From contig NZ_QGMQ01000002.1 in the NCBI RefSeq assembly GCF_003259155.1, forward strand, positions 246,925 through 310,924: a stretch of 64,000 nucleotides of DNA. Direction: 5' to 3'. The notes beneath the pieces are model-generated. The model was given only the letters and a program-made list of their open reading frames with translations, made no database searches and had not been told where the DNA came from. Positions 58,968 to 64,000 of this stretch are shown here, one piece after another (position 1 is the stretch's first letter; each line of letters opens with the position of its first letter). This DNA comes from Marinimicrobium alkaliphilum. Its GTDB lineage: Bacteria > Pseudomonadota > Gammaproteobacteria > Pseudomonadales > Cellvibrionaceae. A program made the translations under genes and the position numbers.

Positions 58968-59620
58968 ACGGCACTTTCATCCTGCTGCCTGTTGCGGCGG
59001 CGAATCATCACCAGACACAAGAGGCCCAGACCCAGCATAGCGGCTGCGCCGGGCTCCGGCACGGCTACGGGCTGAATGCCGCCCAGGCGTACCTGGCGCA
59101 GGTCATCGGCCAGAAAATCAACGCTGTTGATGCCGGCAGACGTGAAAAACGTCAGGGACGAAAAGTGTTCCCCAAAAATGGTAAAGCGGTTCTGGCCGTT
59201 GCGCCGCAGAGCCATAGGATCGCTCTCGCCGCCCGGCGCGCCGCTAAAGGTCACGGTGCCATTGGCGTTGGCATTGATATTCAATTGTAGGGTCGAGAAG
59301 GTAAAACCCGGGTCTGCGAGGGAGATGGTCAGCCAGTTGAGGCTGCCCGACTCCGCCATCAGCATCGCCTGGCCGCCACCGCCAAATACCAGGTTCTGGT
59401 CGCTGGTAAAGTCCACCAGAAAGTCGTGATCGGTATTCAGGCAGCCCTGAATACGGGTGGCCGGGCCGGTAATATTGCCGTTACAGGCTTTGGACAGAAC
59501 ATTGTCCAGGGAACCGCTGCCGCCGGCCTGCCCGGAGACCACAATCATTGCACCACTGGCAACACCGGATGTGCCCAGTGTTGCTGCCAGAATAAGTCCC
59601 TTGATCCATTGTCTTGTCAT
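58964..59620 (-). CDS. PEP-CTERM sorting-domain exported protein, function unknown
   Basis: A 218-residue exported protein: signal peptide (~1-25, near GVASGA), a beta-rich body with many Gly, Asn and Ser residues, and the PEP-CTERM tail VPEPGAAAMLGLGLLCLVMI followed by RRRNRQ. Two Cys (KACN, QGCLN) could form a disulfide. It should be processed by an exosortase not seen in this window. The start at 59620 was chosen for the signal peptide. It is not related by sequence to the other PEP-CTERM protein except in the tail. Confidence 0.8.
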   Translation of the reverse strand: MTRQWIKGLILAATLGTSGVASGAMIVVSGQAGGSGSLDNVLSKACNGNITGPATRIQGCLNTDHDFLVDFTSDQNLVFGGGGQAMLMAESGSLNWLTISLADPGFTFSTLQLNINANANGTVTFSGAPGGESDPMALRRNGQNRFTIFGEHFSSLTFFTSAGINSVDFLADDLRQVRLGGIQPVAVPEPGAAAMLGLGLLCLVMIRRRNRQQDESAV

Positions 59621-59901
59621 TTCGGTCCACGATCTCTTTCTAGAGTGCGCTGATGGTCTGGCGTGTTTTGCCAATTATTCGCCTGAAAATTGACGGCCTC
59701 TGAAGCTGGCGCATTAATCAACGCAGGCTTGACGGGATATTAGCACCTCTGTCACAAGAAAGGAATAATGCGCCAAAAAAATCGCTGGTGTCACAGACGG
59801 GGGAATACGCTCGGGCTGACGCCGGTTCGGTCTTTCGCCTGGCATTTTCGTGCTCAACATTCCGCTGTGACGAGCCGGACAAAAACGGTATCCTGCGCCC
59901 T

Positions 59902-60618
59902 ATGGCCAAACTCTTTGAAGAACTCGACAGTCGCGACACGCCTATCGGCGAGATTTCCCTGCGCCGGCGTGTTATTCCCGCCCTGGGGGCAACACCCATC
60001 TACGAGGTCAAATTGGGCGAGGAGTTTTTGATGTCCAGCCTGTTTGTGGCCGCGGAAGAAGCGCTGGCCGAGCAGGGACTGGCGGCCTGTAACGGCGACG
60101 CGCTGGATGTGGTGGTCGGCGGTCTGGGCCTGGGGCATACGGCCGTGGCGGCCCTGCAGGACGCCCGGGTACAGCGGGTCAAAGTGGTCGAGTTGTTGGC
60201 GCCGGTCATCGACTGGCATCAGCGTCACTGGGTACCCTTGGGCAAGACCCTGAGCGACGATCCTCGCTGTGAATTTATCAACGGCAGCTTTTTCGAGCTC
60301 GCGGTCTCCGACTTTGACAGCCAGGAGCCCGGGCATCAATACGATGCCATTCTGCTGGATATCGATCATTCCCCTCGCGCTTTTCTGCACACGGGCAACG
60401 CGGGCTTCTACGTCCCCGACAACCTCGTGGCCATGGCCCGACAGCTCAAGCCCGGCGGCGTCTTTGCCATGTGGAGTCAGGATCTGCCAGAGCCGGAATT
60501 TGTCGCCCTGCTGGAACAGGTTTTCCCCTCGGTGAGCACCGAGATTGTTTATTTCGACAACCCTTTCCGCCAGGCCAGAGAGAGCAATTGCCTGTATATC
60601 GCCCGCACCCACGGCTGA
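59902..60618 (+). CDS. Spermidine-synthase-fold SAM-dependent protein
   Basis: A 238-residue protein with the Rossmann core of spermidine synthase-like enzymes: VVVGGLGLGHTAVAAL (motif I), VKVVELLAPVIDWHQ, and DAILLDIDHSPRAFLH as the acidic loop. Similar proteins are often annotated as spermine/spermidine synthase or methyltransferase without known substrate. It has no speD or polyamine neighbours, so its role is open. The start at 59902 matches the usual start; upstream ORF sequence looks non-coding. Confidence 0.75.
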   Translation: MAKLFEELDSRDTPIGEISLRRRVIPALGATPIYEVKLGEEFLMSSLFVAAEEALAEQGLAACNGDALDVVVGGLGLGHTAVAALQDARVQRVKVVELLAPVIDWHQRHWVPLGKTLSDDPRCEFINGSFFELAVSDFDSQEPGHQYDAILLDIDHSPRAFLHTGNAGFYVPDNLVAMARQLKPGGVFAMWSQDLPEPEFVALLEQVFPSVSTEIVYFDNPFRQARESNCLYIARTHG

Positions 60619-60754
60619 TAAGTCTGACCATCGAGTGGTTTTGGTTTCCTGTGGGCGCGTTTGACGTTGTGGGCCGGGTAGGTCGAATGTATGATATGAC
60701 AAATCATAATTTTGCCCCGTCTTGATGCGGGCAAGTGCTCTATAAGGAAATGTC

Positions 60755-62095
60755 ATGCTGAAACTCCCGCGCGCACGGTACCTGTCCACACTCGTCATCG
60801 CGCTGCTCGCCGCCGCCTGCACGCGTACCGACACCACAACTGACACGCCCCAGCGCTTCGATCGTTCCCAGACACTGACGCAACTGGGCATCGCCCCGGA
60901 AAAAATTGGCGAGATTGACGCGCTCCTGCAATCCTATGTCGATGACCATAAAACCGGCAGTGTCGCTGCCCTGGTCGCCAAAGACGGCAAGGTGGTGTAC
61001 GCCGATGCCTTTGGCTGGCGCGACCGGGAGAACCGCGTGCCCGCCTCGCTCGACGACTACTATGTGCTCTTCTCCCAGACCAAAGCAGTCACCACCGTGG
61101 CCTTTATGACTCTGGTGGAGCAGGGGCTGGTGGACATTCACGATCCGGTGGCCGACTACTTCCCGGGCATCTCCGATCAGGTGCTGGTCCACATCAACGA
61201 CGACGGCAGCTATGAAACCCGACCCGTGGCCAGCCCCATGACCTTTGCGCACCTGATGGCCCATACCTCGGGCCTGTACGCGGGTCTGGCCGGTGAGGCG
61301 CGCCGCGCTGACACCGATGGCAGCGGCGCCCCCCTGGGATTCGGCGGCCAGGAGCCCGAATTTCAAATCAGCGGCCAGCGCACCGGCGGTGGTAACTTTG
61401 CCGCGCCTTTTCTGGAAGATGAAATGCTGGTGATGGCCGGGTACCCCCTCGGCTTTGATCCGGGCACCCAGTGGAACTACCACGTCAGCACCAATATGCT
61501 GGGCTACCTGGTGGAGCGGATATCCGGCCAGCCCCTGCGCGACTACGTCAGGGAAACCATTCTCGACCCGCTGGGCATGGACCAGACCGATTGGTTCTAC
61601 GCGCCGGAGGCCCTGGAGCGTTTTGTGCGGCCCTACAGCGCCGTGGACGGCGAACTGGTGCCGGGCTCTACCGTGTACATCAAAGGTGCCGTCAGCTCCG
61701 AGCAAACCTACGCCGAAGGTGCCATCGGCCTGAACGGCCCCATCGAAGACTACGCCAAGTTCGCCCAGATGTTGCTCAACAAAGGCACATTCAACGGCCA
61801 GCGGATACTGCAACCGGACACCGTCGAGCGGATGACCACCATCAACCGCCTGCCTGGGGCGGAAGAGGGTGAAGAGGACTTCCGCTTCGGCCTGGGCTTT
61901 GAACTCTACCACGAGGACAAAAAGCCCGCGCCGGAAGTCTCCAACAGCGCCTACGCCTGGGGCGGCATGCTCGGCACAGAGTACATTATCGACCCGGAGG
62001 AAAACCTGATCGCACTCTTCTACATCAATATGTACCAAAGGGAACCGCTCTACCCGGCGTTTCTGAGTAAGGCTTATCAGTTATTTGAGGAATAA
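60755..62095 (+). CDS. Lipoprotein serine hydrolase, beta-lactamase/class C fold
   Basis: A 446-residue protein with lipobox LLAAAC (Cys22), so it is a membrane-anchored periplasmic lipoprotein. The class C/EstB fold has the nucleophile motif SQTK (~108), a YHV motif in WNYHVSTNMLG in place of the usual YSN/YAN, and the late GGMLGTEYIIDPEE. It may be an esterase or D-aminopeptidase-like enzyme rather than a true beta-lactamase. A TATGAT...ATCATA inverted repeat lies upstream (~60690-60710). Confidence 0.88.
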   Translation: MLKLPRARYLSTLVIALLAAACTRTDTTTDTPQRFDRSQTLTQLGIAPEKIGEIDALLQSYVDDHKTGSVAALVAKDGKVVYADAFGWRDRENRVPASLDDYYVLFSQTKAVTTVAFMTLVEQGLVDIHDPVADYFPGISDQVLVHINDDGSYETRPVASPMTFAHLMAHTSGLYAGLAGEARRADTDGSGAPLGFGGQEPEFQISGQRTGGGNFAAPFLEDEMLVMAGYPLGFDPGTQWNYHVSTNMLGYLVERISGQPLRDYVRETILDPLGMDQTDWFYAPEALERFVRPYSAVDGELVPGSTVYIKGAVSSEQTYAEGAIGLNGPIEDYAKFAQMLLNKGTFNGQRILQPDTVERMTTINRLPGAEEGEEDFRFGLGFELYHEDKKPAPEVSNSAYAWGGMLGTEYIIDPEENLIALFYINMYQREPLYPAFLSKAYQLFEE

Positions 62096-62305
62096 AGCGT
62101 CGAGATGAAAGTCGGGTCCCGGCGGCAACGGGTTTGCTGTGTGGTCTGAGCCCAGTGCCTGATAGGTAAGGGTGGTCAGTTGTGACGCACAAGGACGTCA
62201 CGCTGGAGTTCTTTTCCGAGCCGCGACGCTGTGCGCGAACAGCGTGCGAATCTGTTGCTGGCGTTGGAAACCAGGCCTGTATATTAACCATTATAGGAAA
62301 TTAAT

Positions 62306-62725
62306 ATGTTCAGGTATTTTGGGGTCGTTTTCTTGGCTGCTTTTCCGTCTATTGCTCTGGCATGCAGCTGCCTGCATGCGCCGCTTGAGCGACATGTCTC
62401 TGATGCTCGAGACATTTATGTTGGTGTTCTCGTCTCGTCAAGAGTGGTTGAGTCGGAGTCGGGCGAGGATTGGCCTCACATAGAAGGAACGCTAAGAGTG
62501 GAGACGGTTATAAAAGGATCGCCGAATCAGGTGGAAATCGTCCGTACGGGATTCGGGGGTGGCGACTGTGGTATCCCTATGACGGTTGGTCGCGCGTATG
62601 TCATATTTATCGATAACGATCGTCGATCAATTGGGAACTGCGGGGCTTCTGAGCAGTTGCGGCGTTATGAAGAAAAGCGTTATATCGAAAGGCTCAAGGG
62701 AATTGTTTACGATCAGACCCTTTAA
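62306..62725 (+). CDS. Exported cysteine-rich protein, NTR/TIMP-like start
   Basis: A 139-residue protein. A signal peptide (~1-19) ends at ALA, so the mature protein would begin CSCLHAP. A CxC at the mature N-terminus, the central segment RVETVIKGSPNQVEIV and later Cys residues (GDCGIPM, GNCGAS) resemble the NTR/TIMP fold as found in some bacterial proteins. No function is claimed. It lies in AT-richer DNA than the core genome. AGGA precedes the start. Confidence 0.6.
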   Translation: MFRYFGVVFLAAFPSIALACSCLHAPLERHVSDARDIYVGVLVSSRVVESESGEDWPHIEGTLRVETVIKGSPNQVEIVRTGFGGGDCGIPMTVGRAYVIFIDNDRRSIGNCGASEQLRRYEEKRYIERLKGIVYDQTL

Positions 62726-62816
62726 GCAATTGGTCGCGACGTCGGCGCGTGTCCGCTGGTTCGCTGGCACTGTAAAGAAGGTTATTTCATTCGGGAGCGT
62801 GCAAACAGGTGACACG

Positions 62817-63317
62817 GTGAAAATTACTATTGTTTTGCTTATTTTTCTAAGTTGCGTAGCCAATGCATCTACGCCCATCGAATTTCACGCTCATGAAATG
62901 AGCATGAGTGGGGTTCTCCCTCAGCCCTATGGAACGTTGGAGTTTACGATAAGGTTAAACGAAGAGACGGATGACGTTGAGGAATTCGTTATCTTCAGAG
63001 GAGCAGAGAGGATTCATGTTCCGGATGGCATAATTTCGCAATTGACGGATATCGAGCTTGGCACATTGCAGGTGTCTCACGAGATGCACCGGGGTGATGA
63101 TCCGTTTGAGTCACTCTTTGGGGATGACGGAGACTGGCTTCATTTTACCTTCGAGCATGGACCTCGTCATCGGGCGGAGGCAGTAAGAGATGAGGTTCCT
63201 GTATTTCAGTGGGGAAGGGACAGAATCACGGTAACGATTATCAAAGGAAAGGATGTCACCGTAACCAGGGAGCCTCTGGTAGACTCTTACGAGGGTTGGA
63301 GGGAAAGAACGTGGTAG
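62817..63317 (+). CDS. Exported protein of unknown function
   Basis: A 166-residue protein if started at GTG 62817, which gives a signal peptide (KITIVLLIFLSCVANA). The mature part is acidic, beta-rich (PYGTLEFTIRLNEETDDVEEF) with no family I recognise. The reading frame is open further upstream through the previous gene, but that part lacks coding character. It seems to be coupled with the gene before and after. Confidence 0.5.
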   Translation: MKITIVLLIFLSCVANASTPIEFHAHEMSMSGVLPQPYGTLEFTIRLNEETDDVEEFVIFRGAERIHVPDGIISQLTDIELGTLQVSHEMHRGDDPFESLFGDDGDWLHFTFEHGPRHRAEAVRDEVPVFQWGRDRITVTIIKGKDVTVTREPLVDSYEGWRERTW

Positions 63318-63324
63318 TTAATAG

Positions 63325-63849
63325 ATGAAAACCGTCGAATTTCTCGCCCTCGGCCTTCGCCTGGTAGGCATTTATGCGTTTCTCAAGGGTATTCAGAATA
63401 TTGCGCTAGTCTTTTCTCAGGCGCCGATTTATCACGCACAGAACGTCGATTTTACGGCGTACTATCTGGTGTCTGGCATTCTTGTCGCGCTCTACTTTGC
63501 GGTGGCACTGTTGCTGGTGATTCGGCCAGTCTGGCTGGCTCAGCTGCTGATGCCCAAGGTGCCCGTACAAGAAGATGCAACGCCTGATTCTTCCTATAGT
63601 GCCTTACAGACGGCAGCGCTGACTGTGCTGGGTGTCTACATTGTTTCCTATTCGCTGCCGCAAGTGGTGCACAATTTGGCGCTTTTCTGGCAAGCAACAA
63701 CGATGGTCGAGTACTACTCTCAGATTCAGCGTCATAATCACGGCTTCCACTTGCTGGCGCGTTGTATTGAATTGGGCATCGGCATTTATCTATGTCTTCA
63801 GGCCAAGGGGCTCGTCAATCTCTTGCAGCGGTTAAGGGGGCGTGGGTAG
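63325..63849 (+). CDS. Hypothetical membrane protein
   Basis: A 174-residue protein with four predicted membrane helices (~5-27, ~46-70, ~94-117, ~140-160). No family recognised. It starts 8 nt after the previous gene and ends one base before the start of the next, so these genes form a small operon. Confidence 0.55.
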   Translation: MKTVEFLALGLRLVGIYAFLKGIQNIALVFSQAPIYHAQNVDFTAYYLVSGILVALYFAVALLLVIRPVWLAQLLMPKVPVQEDATPDSSYSALQTAALTVLGVYIVSYSLPQVVHNLALFWQATTMVEYYSQIQRHNHGFHLLARCIELGIGIYLCLQAKGLVNLLQRLRGRG

Positions 63850-64000
63850 TGGCGTACAGAGAATACAAAGTGCTTATTAAATTGCTCCGGATCCAAGGGG
63901 CTGCCCTTCTGATGGTTCTTCTGGCATCTTGTCACAACGTGTCACCTGACGTTGCGGGAAGCAGTGCTACCAAAGTTCCGCTCGATCACCTGCCTGCGTT
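63849..64000 (+). CDS. Putative lipoprotein, cut by the window edge
   Basis: An open frame from GTG 63849 (overlapping the previous TAG stop by one base) to the end. It begins with basic residues, then a hydrophobic core and a lipobox LLASC near residue 28, followed by a Ser/Thr/Pro-rich stretch. Only the first 50 codons are seen. The start codon is an inference from the coupling. Confidence 0.45.
   Translation, partial: MAYREYKVLIKLLRIQGAALLMVLLASCHNVSPDVAGSSATKVPLDHLPA

Noticed and set aside
60740-62038. 432-codon open frame on the minus strand
   Set aside because: Antisense of the serine hydrolase, with low-complexity His/Val/Gly composition and no family features.

Overview
The window is chromosomal DNA of a gammaproteobacterium, most likely from the Cellvibrionales or a near relative (inference). 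The reasons are the conserved block gatCAB / mreBCD-maf-rng-yhdP / npr-rapZ-ptsN-hpf-rpoN-lptBAC-kdsC-kdsD / ibaG-murA-hisGD-algW, the rplM-rpsI-petABC-sspAB block, a PA4642-family protein, enlarged PstC and PstA permeases, and two PEP-CTERM proteins plus a rhombosortase. The DNA is GC-rich, except for the last ~1.7 kb, which looks more AT-rich.

Layout. 1-8.35 kb: the edge of a probable ZIP metal transporter, the RNA helicase rhlB, a rhombosortase, a PEP-CTERM protein, then a less familiar four-gene group: a VWA-like lipoprotein, a large polytopic coiled-coil membrane protein, and a divergent response regulator/sensor kinase pair. 8.36-12.6 kb: PA4642-family gene and gatB, gatA, gatC; the gatA-gatB gap holds two long inverted-repeat elements sharing a core motif. 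12.6-21.2 kb: cell shape and envelope genes mreBCD, maf, rng, yhdP. 21.2-29 kb: darP, the nitrogen-type PTS with rapZ, hpf and rpoN, then LPS transport (lptBAC) and Kdo synthesis (kdsC, kdsD). 29-36 kb: Ca/Na exchanger, mlaC without its usual mla partners, ibaG, murA, hisG, hisD, an AlgW/DegS protease, zapG. 36.3-43.9 kb: hydrolase, zapE, ribosomal proteins L13 and S9, Rieske protein, a single gene fusing cytochrome b to cytochrome c1, sspA, sspB, a Yip1-type protein.

43.9-50.9 kb is a Pho regulon locus (pstS, then pstC-pstA-pstB-phoU) with Pho-box-like repeats before pstS and pstC. 50.9-55.1 kb holds an AEC transporter, uronate isomerase, a thioredoxin-fold protein and a TraB/GumN protein. 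55.2-59 kb is an arsenic resistance cassette: arsR, an ACR3 arsenite pump, a GAPDH paralogue and arsJ, behind a promoter whose spacer is a perfect 20-bp palindrome. Its logic is arsenite export plus conversion of arsenate to 1-arseno-3-phosphoglycerate and its export. 59-64 kb is accessory: a second PEP-CTERM protein, a spermidine-synthase-fold protein, a lipoprotein serine hydrolase, then small secreted or membrane genes of unknown function and a lipoprotein cut by the window edge.

Most of the window is core genome. The points most worth a second look are the cytochrome b-c1 fusion, the kinase/VWA/membrane cluster, the paired repeat elements, a probable AUC start codon in mreC, and the gene losses at the mla and tldD/pmbA positions. 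I found no tRNA, rRNA, CRISPR array, insertion sequence or prophage.
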